Shown here piece after piece: positions 1-6,003 of a DNA stretch of 18,051 nucleotides (position 1 is its first letter; every line of letters begins with the position of its first letter). Source of the stretch: Clostridiales bacterium (GTDB lineage: Bacteria; Bacillota; Clostridia; Oscillospirales; Oscillospiraceae); contig JAHZEF010000021.1 in assembly GCA_019422005.1 (NCBI GenBank), positions 7,750 through 25,800 of the forward strand, in the 5' to 3' direction. The position numbers and the translations under genes are program-made. The notes beneath the pieces are model-generated. The model had not been told where the DNA came from. It did not search any database and saw only the letters and a list, made by a program, of their open reading frames with translations.

Positions 1-182
1 TCCACCAGCATCCGTCCGTGCCGCACAAAGGCAAATTCAATTTCCCCATGCCAGTGCCAGGGAACGCTGCCGCCCAGAAACCCTTCCATATCATTGTCGT
101 ACACGGCTACGGGATACCCCGGCACGCCCCGCACGGTACGCTCCCGCAGGCTGGCGTCCAGCGGCAGGTGATGGAGCTGCAT
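1..182 (-). CDS. AraC-type transcriptional regulator, N-terminal part (runs off left end)
   Basis: Only the first 60 codons are in the window; the gene continues beyond position 1. The ATG at 182 follows a strong AAAGGAGGG ribosome binding site (about 190-198) and lies some 24 nt below a good promoter, so the start is well fixed. The visible peptide contains HWHGEIEF (residues 44-51), the histidine-rich cupin pattern found in the N-terminal sensing domain of AraC/XylS regulators, which bind a small ligand (often a sugar) there and DNA through a C-terminal double helix-turn-helix. The DNA-binding half is not visible, so a plain cupin-domain protein remains possible. Its ligand and targets cannot be told from this fragment. 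Confidence 0.7.
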   Translation of the reverse strand, partial: MQLHHLPLDASLRERTVRGVPGYPVAVYDNDMEGFLGGSVPWHWHGEIEFAFVRHGRMLV

Positions 183-212
183 GGCGTTCCCTCCTTTTGT
201 CCCGATACGGAT

Positions 213-241
213 AGTATATGTCCTTTTCATGATTGTTTCAA
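213..241 (-). promoter_or_regulatory. SigA-type promoter of the AraC-like gene
   Basis: On the minus strand, TTGAAA (241-236) and TATACT (218-213) are separated by exactly 17 nt. Transcription would start near 206 and give a leader of about 24 nt that contains the ribosome binding site. Confidence 0.75.
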
Positions 242-305
242 GCCAGAAAATGCTGTATTGTAATACTGTAACCATTCTCCTCTGTTGAAAGAAAGGGGTT
301 CGATG

Positions 306-563
306 ATGAAGCTTTACAATCTCACCCGGCCGGAGGCCCTTTTCCGCACGCTGGATCAGTGTGAGGAGCCTGTCCGGTTTGCAGTCGCAGGCAGATACCC
401 GGCGCTCTGGCATGAAATCCGGCATCTCGTTTATCCCGCCTGCGCCGGAGCGCCGCTGCTCCGGCAGGTGGAGGTCTGCTGTTCCAGCCCGCAGGACCTG
501 AACCGGGTGCTTCGGTTTTCCATGGAGGCGGCTGTCGGCCGCCCGCAGCCCGGCGGTGCCTGA
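306..563 (+). CDS. Small conserved protein of the Clostridia family beginning MKLYNLT (function unknown)
   Basis: An 85-residue protein starting MKLYNLTRPEALFRTLDQC. Two adjacent ATG codons (303, 306) follow AAAGGGG (292-298). The second has the better spacing (7 nt) and gives the usual family N-terminus. From memory, small clostridial proteins of this length begin MKLYNLT, have a conserved Asp/Gln-x-Cys near residue 15, and end with a segment in which D/E-rich loops precede a hydrophobic Phe/Leu helix; the segment SSPQDLNRVLRFSMEAA fits that. Such proteins are often labelled 'polyA polymerase' in databases, but nothing here resembles a nucleotidyltransferase, so I give no function. There is no signal peptide or membrane segment. 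It stands alone, divergent from the AraC-like gene, and ends about 55 nt before a terminator. The C-terminal tail (RPQPGGA) is probably lineage-specific. Confidence 0.6.
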   Translation: MKLYNLTRPEALFRTLDQCEEPVRFAVAGRYPALWHEIRHLVYPACAGAPLLRQVEVCCSSPQDLNRVLRFSMEAAVGRPQPGGA

Positions 564-618
564 GCAGGCCGCCGGGCGCGTCCGAAGCAGCTGCAGCCTG
601 TCCCGGCAGGCGTCCGTT

Positions 619-653
619 AAAATGGAGAAGCCGCACGGCGGCTTCTCCATTTT
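619..653. terminator. Bidirectional intrinsic terminator between the small protein gene and the ABC permease
   Basis: A perfect 15-bp inverted repeat: AAAATGGAGAAGCCG (619-633) pairs with 639-653 around a 5-nt loop. The stem ends in A/T runs on both sides, so it works on either strand. It lies 16 nt beyond the stop of the leftward permease gene and 56 nt beyond the rightward small gene. Confidence 0.85.
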
Positions 654-668
654 GCTGCGCTGCGCATG

Positions 669-1658
669 TCAGGCACGGATCTCCTGGCGCATGAAGGAAA
701 CGTAGGAGCCGCCGAAGCAGAGAGCGGTCAGCGCCGCAATGCAGACCAAATGCGGCCAGACCAGCAGAAGGCTCTGCCCAAACGGCAGATACCCGGCCAC
801 TGCGCCGGACAGCTGTGACATGGTGACCACGCCGATCGAGCGGACGTTCGGATTGAGGATCGTGGACGCCGCTTCGCTGAATAAATAATACGGGGAAATC
901 CGGTTCAGCCCCAGCTCCAGCTGATAATTGGCCTCCATGTTGTAGAGCCCCTCCATCCCGTCCAGCGGATAAAGCCCATTGGCAACAGCGCCCGCCACCA
1001 TGCTCATGAAAAATGAAAGAAAGATCCAGATGGCAATGCCCGCCAGGGCGGCCGTGGCGGCATGGCGGCACCGGATTGAAAACAGGATCGAAAGGCCCAG
1101 CCAAAACGCGATGTAGACTCCCGTCAGCACCAGGAAGCTGAACAGCCGTGCAACCTCCTCCCCTTTTGGCGGCACCCCCAGGCGCAGCAGGCCAACGGCG
1201 CAGACCAGAATCCCCAGCGAGAATACCGTCATGAAAATCACGGCCAGCCCCGACAGGAATTTCCCGTTGATAATGGCGTCTCGGTAAATGGGCTGCGCCG
1301 CCAGGCGGTTCAGCGTCCCCTGGGCGCGCTCGCGGCTGACGGCGTCAAACCCCAGGACAATGCCGATCAAAGGCCCGAGGAACGCCAGAAACGTGGCGAC
1401 GGAGGGGATCGAATCCCCGCTGGCCGTGAACAGGGTAAGATAAAGGAATTCCACGCCGTCCGACGCATCCCCAATGGCGGAAAGCGCGCCGTACATTCCG
1501 GCCGCACCGGCAACCGCCAGGAGGCCAAACAGCAGCAGGAAGCGCGTACTGCACAGCTGATCCGCCAGTTCCTTGCGCATCAGGACGCCCAGGCCGCCGA
1601 TTTTCTGCCGCTCATGCTCCGGGCCGGCGGCCGCGTTTCGGGTCAGCGGAAACGTCAC
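669..1658 (-). CDS. ABC-2 type transporter permease
   Basis: Integral membrane subunit of an ABC transporter, working with the ATPase encoded just upstream. About six hydrophobic segments are visible. The motif FDAVSRERAQGTLNRLAAQP after the second is the cytoplasmic coupling region typical of ABC-2 permeases such as NatB and related exporters. The start is uncertain. A GTG at 1658 follows AGGTGA with 6-nt spacing, overlaps the ATPase gene by 47 nt and gives 329 residues. An ATG at 1580 gives 303 residues (MRKELADQL) but has no clear ribosome binding site. The ATG at 1615 that overlaps the ATPase stop is out of frame. This is the last gene of the leftward operon; the terminator lies 16 nt downstream. 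The direction of transport is probably export, as for most ABC-2 systems without a binding protein. The substrate is unknown. Confidence 0.88.
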   Translation of the reverse strand: MTFPLTRNAAAGPEHERQKIGGLGVLMRKELADQLCSTRFLLLFGLLAVAGAAGMYGALSAIGDASDGVEFLYLTLFTASGDSIPSVATFLAFLGPLIGIVLGFDAVSRERAQGTLNRLAAQPIYRDAIINGKFLSGLAVIFMTVFSLGILVCAVGLLRLGVPPKGEEVARLFSFLVLTGVYIAFWLGLSILFSIRCRHAATAALAGIAIWIFLSFFMSMVAGAVANGLYPLDGMEGLYNMEANYQLELGLNRISPYYLFSEAASTILNPNVRSIGVVTMSQLSGAVAGYLPFGQSLLLVWPHLVCIAALTALCFGGSYVSFMRQEIRA

Positions 1659-2601
1659 GGGATTCACCTGCCTTTTCAAAATACTTGTGATAAATCTCAT
1701 CCAAATCGCCCCCGCGCTGATGCAGGTGCTGGAGAAGGTAGCCGCGGTCCGGGAGCAGGCGTACCACATCGGCCCGAAGGTCTTCGGCGGAAAACAGGGT
1801 CCATCCGCCGTTTTCCCTGCGGACCTCCCGGACGCCGCGCAGGCCTTTCAGCAGCTGCTCCAGCCCCCGGTCGTCCGGAGCCGCCGCCAGTTCCAGCACG
1901 CAGCTCCCCTCGCCGGCAGTCTGCCTGCTCAGTTCGGAGATCGGCCCGCAGGCGATCAGGCGCCCCTGCACGAAAATGCCGACGCGATCGCAGATCTGCT
2001 GCACCTGCTGCAGCTGATGGGAGGAAATCAGAATCGTGCGCCGGTCCTGAATCGACAATTCCCGGATCAGAGACAGCAGCTCCCGCATTCCCTCCGGATC
2101 AATGCCCAGGGTCGGCTCATCCATGATAATCACTTTGGGATCCTTGATCAGCACATCTGCAATCCCAAGCCGCTGACGCATGCCGCGGGAGTATGCGCCC
2201 GCCCTGCGGTCGGCGGCCGCCTCCAGGCCGACACGCCGCAGCAGCCCGTCCACTCTGGCTTCCAGCGCATCGCCGCCAATGCCGTTCAGCCGTCCGGTAA
2301 ACCGCAGGTTCTGCCGCCCTGTCAGGTCGCTGTAGAAACCGACCTGATCCGGAAGGTAGCCCACCATGCGCTTCACGGCGATCGACTCTCTGGTGCAGTC
2401 GTGCCCGGCAATCCGCGCGCTGCCTCCGCTCGGCTCAGTCAGCCCCAGAAGCATCAGCGTCGTGGTGGTTTTTCCCGCGCCGTTCGGGCCCAGAAGCCCG
2501 AAAACCTCGCCGCGCCGGATTGACAGATTCAGCGTGTCCACTGCGGTCAGGCTGCCGTAACGCTTGGTCAGATCCGTGGTTTCAATGATGACGTCTTCCA
2601 T
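1612..2601 (-). CDS. ABC transporter ATP-binding protein (ABC-2 exporter type)
   Basis: Cytoplasmic ATPase of 329 residues that powers the downstream permease. Visible motifs: Walker A GPNGAGKT (38-45), signature YSRGMRQRLG (137-146), Walker B KVIIMDE (156-162) and the switch histidine in SSHQ (H195). About 110 residues follow the nucleotide-binding domain, the C-terminal extension common in NatA/CcmA-like ATPases of drug or ion exporters; it ends with DLDEIYHKYF, a usual end of that extension. The ATG at 2601 lies 2 nt after the stop of the NEW3 protein gene, so the two are translated together. It overlaps the permease gene. With the NEW3 protein and the permease it forms a three-gene unit that is also seen elsewhere in Firmicutes and archaea (general knowledge; not searched here). 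Confidence 0.95.
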   Translation of the reverse strand: MEDVIIETTDLTKRYGSLTAVDTLNLSIRRGEVFGLLGPNGAGKTTTTLMLLGLTEPSGGSARIAGHDCTRESIAVKRMVGYLPDQVGFYSDLTGRQNLRFTGRLNGIGGDALEARVDGLLRRVGLEAAADRRAGAYSRGMRQRLGIADVLIKDPKVIIMDEPTLGIDPEGMRELLSLIRELSIQDRRTILISSHQLQQVQQICDRVGIFVQGRLIACGPISELSRQTAGEGSCVLELAAAPDDRGLEQLLKGLRGVREVRRENGGWTLFSAEDLRADVVRLLPDRGYLLQHLHQRGGDLDEIYHKYFEKAGESRDVSADPKRGRRPGA

Positions 2602-2603
2602 GT

Positions 2604-3788
2604 TTACCGTCTCCCGTACTTATGGAACACCCAGCCGAGCCCGCCGACCACAGCCAGTATCAGCACCACGCCCACAATGCCCCAGACCGTATCGGTTTTT
2701 ACGGAAATCCGGAATTCCGCCGTATCGGCCGTCTCACTGTTTTTTGCTGAAATGGAGACCACATAGTCCCCGGACAGCGCATCTTCATCCGCCGTGATAT
2801 AGGCGGTGATCTCCTTTGCGGCGCCGGCCTCCAGCAGATCCACCGTCGATTCGCTGAACGTCACGTTCCATCCGTCCGGGGCCGACGAGCTGAGGTTGAT
2901 GTTCTGCAGATCCGTATTGCTGGTATTGGTCAGTGTGAGCGTCACCGGCGTCTCGCCGCCGGCGCTGGCATCCGCGCTCAGGAGGCCGCTGGGTGTGGAA
3001 AGCACCATGGAATAGCTGCCGGTGATCACCACCGACAACTCTTCCGACAGGGTATCTCCGGCGCTGACCGCGGCACAGGAGATCTCATAGCTCCCCGCTT
3101 CCACGCCGGCCGGCGGAACAACGGTCACCGTGACGCCCTGGCTCTGCCGGGCCCCCACCGCCAGGCTTGCCACCTGTGTGGAATCTCCGGCGGGCTGGAA
3201 GGTCACCGTCCATCCTGCCGGCGCGTTGGAGGAAAAGGAGTAGGTCTGCTCCGATGCGCTTTGATTGGCGATTGTGGTGTCAAAGCTGAATGTTGCTGAG
3301 GAGGAGCCTTCCTGCTCCGGGTACTGCGCCGTAAAGCTGCTGGCGCCGATTTCCTCCGCCGCCACCTGCAGCTGCAGCGTCAGGGAATCGGCGGCCCCGC
3401 TTTCACCGACTGCATTCAGCGTAACCGTGTAGGCGCCGTTTTCAGCATCGGCCGGGATCTTCAGCTCAAATGTGACGTCGCCGCTGTTCTCCCCGTTCCG
3501 GACATAGACCTGGGTGATTTCGCTGTTGTTGCCGGTAAAATAGCCCTCCCAGCCCTCCGGTATGGAGGCAACCGACAGCCCGACGCTCTGCCCGCTTCCC
3601 AGGGTACTGTCAAATTCCAGCGGAAAGCTGAGCGAATCCCCGGCGTTGACCGTGAGCCCGGGGAACGTCGTGCTCAGTTCCAGCCCACCGGCCGCGCCGG
3701 CTGTCAGCGTCCAGATGCACAGCGCCGCCGTCAGCAGGCACAAAACCAGGCCGGCCCGCAGCCCCCTGCGGGAGATCATTTTCATCAT
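2604..3788 (-). CDS. Secreted, membrane-anchored NEW3-type protein with three Ig-like repeats
   Basis: 394 residues. The N-terminus is a signal peptide (basic MMKMISRRGLRAG, then a hydrophobic stretch ending TAGAAGG) with no lipobox. The C-terminus is a single membrane helix (VWGIVGVVLILAVVGGLGWV) followed by HKYGRR, so the body faces outside. Between them lie three related domains of about 110 residues. Each carries a Pro-x-Gly-Trp signature near its middle: PEGWEGYF, PAGWTVTF and PDGWNVTF. This pattern and the Thr/Ser/Gly-rich beta character match the NEW3 (COG1470-like) domain, which accompanies ABC-2 exporters. Start: ATG 3788 sits 8 nt after AGGAG. A GTG at 3797 overlaps that site and is unlikely. 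A TATACT on the minus strand at 3836-3831 could be a weak internal promoter, but no -35 box matches. Its role is unknown; it may be an extracytoplasmic partner of the transporter. Confidence 0.85.
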   Translation of the reverse strand: MMKMISRRGLRAGLVLCLLTAALCIWTLTAGAAGGLELSTTFPGLTVNAGDSLSFPLEFDSTLGSGQSVGLSVASIPEGWEGYFTGNNSEITQVYVRNGENSGDVTFELKIPADAENGAYTVTLNAVGESGAADSLTLQLQVAAEEIGASSFTAQYPEQEGSSSATFSFDTTIANQSASEQTYSFSSNAPAGWTVTFQPAGDSTQVASLAVGARQSQGVTVTVVPPAGVEAGSYEISCAAVSAGDTLSEELSVVITGSYSMVLSTPSGLLSADASAGGETPVTLTLTNTSNTDLQNINLSSSAPDGWNVTFSESTVDLLEAGAAKEITAYITADEDALSGDYVVSISAKNSETADTAEFRISVKTDTVWGIVGVVLILAVVGGLGWVFHKYGRR

Positions 3789-3857
3789 ACTGTTCACTCC
3801 TTATGGTATGTTCAGAAAAGCGCTGCAGACAGTATACGGCGGCAACTATAAAAGAAC

Positions 3858-5141
3858 TTAAAAAAAGCTGTGAACGTTTTTTAAATTTCTTCGGCGCCGC
3901 GTACGGCCGGCAGCGGGCAGCAGGACCTGAAACACCGTCCCCTCCTGCGCGCTGCTCTCCGCCCGGATCACCCCCCGGTGCGCCGTCACAATGGCCTGGG
4001 CGATGGCCAGCCCCAGCCCATAGCCGCCGGTCCCCCGGCTTCTGGAACCGTCCAGCCGGTAAAACCGCTCAAAAATCCGCTGCAGATGCTCCGGCGGAAT
4101 CGGGTCGCCGGTGTTCCGGACCTCCAAAACCGCCTGCTCCTGCGCATGCGTCAGGCGCAGTGAGACCCGTCCCCCGGTTCCGGCATACTTCACCGCATTG
4201 TCCAGCAGGCTGGCAACCAGACGGTCCAGATCCGCAGCGACGCCCTGAACCGTCACGCCCGGCTCCACCTGCTGTTCCAGGGCCACCCCGCGCTCCAGCG
4301 CCACCGTCTCAAACCGCAGCAGGCAGCCTCCGGCGACGTCGCTGAAGTTCACAGCCTCCGGCGCGCGGCTGCGCGGGTTGTCATGCTTCGCCAGAAACAG
4401 CAGGTCCTCCACCAGCAGCTTCATCCGCCCCGCCTCCTCCTGAATGTAGTTCAGCCATTTCCCCTGGCTTTCCACCGTGCTCTGCGGTCGGGCAAGCACA
4501 ATCCCCACGTTGGCCAGAACCACAGTCAGCGGCGTTTTCAGTTCATGGGAGGCATCGGCCACAAACTGCCTCTGCCGCGACCACGCCAGCTCTGCCGGCC
4601 GCAGGGCCATGCGGCTGAGGAACAGGCTGACGAGAAAGAACAATCCCAGCGCGGCCAATCCCACCGGCAGAGCGGTCAGAAAAATCCGGAGCTGTGCCGC
4701 ACGTTCCCATCCCAGATCGCTGAATGCGATGCGCAGGCCGGTCTCCGCCGGCGCTTTCAAAAAGCGCAGCCCCAGTTCGTCCAGCCTTCCGCTCTCCTCT
4801 TCAGCCGTCAAAACCGCCGCAACCGCATTCTGCAGGACGTCGCCGTCCACGGAGATATTCCCCCCGGACGGCCCGTCCAGCAGCCTGCCGCCGGCATCCA
4901 CCGTAACCCGAAAGCTGGGTACCACCGACGCGGCGTCCGCATCAGGCCGGTCTTCCGGCAGGGAAAAGGTAAACGGCGGCGGCGTCCCCTCCCAGCGGAG
5001 GGCGCGTTCCATGGCTGCGGCGCTCTGCCGCGCCAGCTGCCTGGCGTTGCCGGCCAGAAGCGCTGCAAACACCGCCAGCAGGACCAGGCCTGCCAGCAGC
5101 ATGTTCGCCAGCACAAAGCGCCGGCGGAGCTGCCGGATCAT
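3858..5141 (-). CDS. Membrane sensor histidine kinase
   Basis: 427 residues. Membrane helix 1 is at about 11-31, an outside sensor region at about 32-150 (no recognised domain), and helix 2 at about 158-182. Then come the HisKA domain with the phosphorylated histidine in ASHELKTP (H199) and the ATPase domain: N box LLDNAVKYAGTGG, F box IFERFYRLD, and G boxes GTGGYGLGLAIA and EGTVFQVLLP. All catalytic motifs are intact. The linker between helix 2 and HisKA is short, with no obvious HAMP domain. The ATG at 5141 overlaps the stop of the response regulator gene (ATGA, 4 nt), so the pair is translationally coupled. It should phosphorylate that regulator in response to an envelope signal, inferred from the surrounding transporter and surface genes. 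Confidence 0.95.
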   Translation of the reverse strand: MIRQLRRRFVLANMLLAGLVLLAVFAALLAGNARQLARQSAAAMERALRWEGTPPPFTFSLPEDRPDADAASVVPSFRVTVDAGGRLLDGPSGGNISVDGDVLQNAVAAVLTAEEESGRLDELGLRFLKAPAETGLRIAFSDLGWERAAQLRIFLTALPVGLAALGLFFLVSLFLSRMALRPAELAWSRQRQFVADASHELKTPLTVVLANVGIVLARPQSTVESQGKWLNYIQEEAGRMKLLVEDLLFLAKHDNPRSRAPEAVNFSDVAGGCLLRFETVALERGVALEQQVEPGVTVQGVAADLDRLVASLLDNAVKYAGTGGRVSLRLTHAQEQAVLEVRNTGDPIPPEHLQRIFERFYRLDGSRSRGTGGYGLGLAIAQAIVTAHRGVIRAESSAQEGTVFQVLLPAAGRTRRRRNLKNVHSFF

Positions 5142-5812
5142 GACAGCCCTCCCAGGCGATACCCAACCTTCCGGATCGTTTCAATGGTAACCGCGCTTCC
5201 GAGATATGCAAGCTTTTTGCGGAGCAGCGAAACATATGCCTCCACATTGTTGTCTTCCGCATCGGATTCCGGCCCCCAGATTTTGACCAGCAGGCGTTCT
5301 TTCGGCACCACGGTCCTCCCGCCTGCCAGCAGCAGGCGCAGCAGTTCAAATTCCTTGAACCCCAGCCGCACCGAGCGGCTGCGGCAGCGCAGGCTTCTCG
5401 CGCCGCAGTCCAGCTCCAGATCCCCGGCCTCCAGCACTCCATCCAGCACTTCCCCCTGCCGCCGGGTCAGAGCCCGGATCCGGGCCAGCAGTTCCCCGGT
5501 ATCGAAGGGTTTTGTCATATAGTCGTCTGCACCGCAATCCAGGCCGCTGATTTTATCCGGCACCTCGTCCCTGGCCGTCAGCATCAGGATCGGCGTGGAG
5601 ATACGCGCGCTCCGCAGGCGCCGGACAATTTCAAACCCGTCCATTCCCGGAAGCATAACGTCAAGAATCAGCAGGTCATACTGACCGGACAAGCCGTAAT
5701 CCAATCCGTCTCTGCCGTTGGATACCGCCTCGGCCTGATACCGCTGCGCCCGCAGCAGCTCGCAGAGCGTCTCCGCCAGGCGCCATTCGTCCTCTGCAAT
5801 CAAGATTCGCAT
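5138..5812 (-). CDS. OmpR/PhoB-type response regulator
   Basis: 224 residues. The receiver domain is at about 1-115: acidic pocket E7-D8, phosphorylated D51 in LILDVMLPG, T79, and K101 in TKPF. The OmpR-type winged helix follows at about 125-222, with SVRLGFKEFELLRLLL, a recognition helix in NNVEAYVSLLRKKL, and the wing ending IRKVGYRLG. Start: ATG 5812 (MRILIAEDE) lies about 6 nt after AAAGGAGGG; ATG 5815 is also possible. A farther ATG at 5836 would fall inside the promoter -10 box and is rejected. First gene of the leftward operon, coupled to the kinase by ATGA. A pair of TTTCAG repeats in its own promoter and another in the divergent promoter suggest that it activates both operons. Confidence 0.95.
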   Translation of the reverse strand: MRILIAEDEWRLAETLCELLRAQRYQAEAVSNGRDGLDYGLSGQYDLLILDVMLPGMDGFEIVRRLRSARISTPILMLTARDEVPDKISGLDCGADDYMTKPFDTGELLARIRALTRRQGEVLDGVLEAGDLELDCGARSLRCRSRSVRLGFKEFELLRLLLAGGRTVVPKERLLVKIWGPESDAEDNNVEAYVSLLRKKLAYLGSAVTIETIRKVGYRLGGLS

Positions 5813-5834
5813 CATATGCCCTCCTTTTGATTCC

Positions 5835-5867
5835 ATCTTACCGCCCGTCTCTGAAATTTGTCTGAAA
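5835..5867 (-). promoter_or_regulatory. Leftward operon promoter with paired TTTCAG boxes (likely response-regulator site)
   Basis: Minus strand, 5' to 3': TTTCAG (5867-5862), 5 nt, TTTCAG (5856-5851), 10 nt, then TAAGAT (5840-5835) as -10. The repeats are 11 bp apart, one helical turn, as bound by tandem OmpR-type dimers. The second repeat occupies the -35 position and there is no TTGACA there. The expected start near 5828 leaves a leader of only about 13-16 nt, beginning at the ribosome binding site. This is tight, so the -10 assignment is less sure than the repeats. Confidence 0.6.
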
Positions 5868-5936
5868 CACGCCCGTGTCTTTGCAGAAAGCGTATCACGC
5901 CCGGCACCCGGAGGTGTTTACAAAATGTTAAATTTG

Positions 5937-5970
5937 ATTTCAGGGTAATTTCAGCCAGCTTCGCTATACT
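5937..5970 (+). promoter_or_regulatory. Rightward operon promoter with paired ATTTCAG boxes (likely response-regulator site)
   Basis: ATTTCAG at 5937-5943 and again at 5948-5954, exactly 11 bp apart. Then come 10 nt and a good TATACT (5965-5970). The -35 position has no consensus hexamer and is covered by the second repeat. The expected start near 5977 gives a leader of about 27 nt containing AGGAGG (5991-5996). Two weaker TT-rich elements upstream (GTTTAC at 5916, GTTAAA at 5927) keep the 11-bp phase and may be extra low-affinity sites. Confidence 0.65.
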
Positions 5971-6003
5971 GGCCGCAGAAGCAACAAGACAGGAGGCCGT
6001 TTT

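Noticed and set aside
18..263. 81-codon plus-strand frame at the left edge
   Set aside because: It lies antisense to the AraC-like gene and its promoter and has no ribosome binding site or recognisable protein character.
3789..3797. GTG at 3797 as start of the NEW3 protein
   Set aside because: It overlaps the AGGAG ribosome binding site; ATG 3788 has ideal spacing.
3831..3836. TATACT on the minus strand before the NEW3 gene as a full promoter
   Set aside because: No -35 hexamer and no TTTCAG pair at the right distance; kept only as a weak possibility within the gene entry.
3858..3881. A-run/T-run symmetry at the end of the kinase gene as a terminator
   Set aside because: The possible stem is made almost only of A-T pairs with mismatches in the middle, and the next gene of the operon begins only 70 nt on.
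4383..5522. 379-codon plus-strand frame antisense to the kinase and regulator
   Set aside because: It runs across two clear genes, has no ribosome binding site, and its composition is Arg/Gln/Pro-rich.
5867..5878. Palindrome ACACG-CC-CGTGT in the divergent promoter region
   Set aside because: Short arms, upstream of the paired repeats and not repeated on the other side; likely chance.
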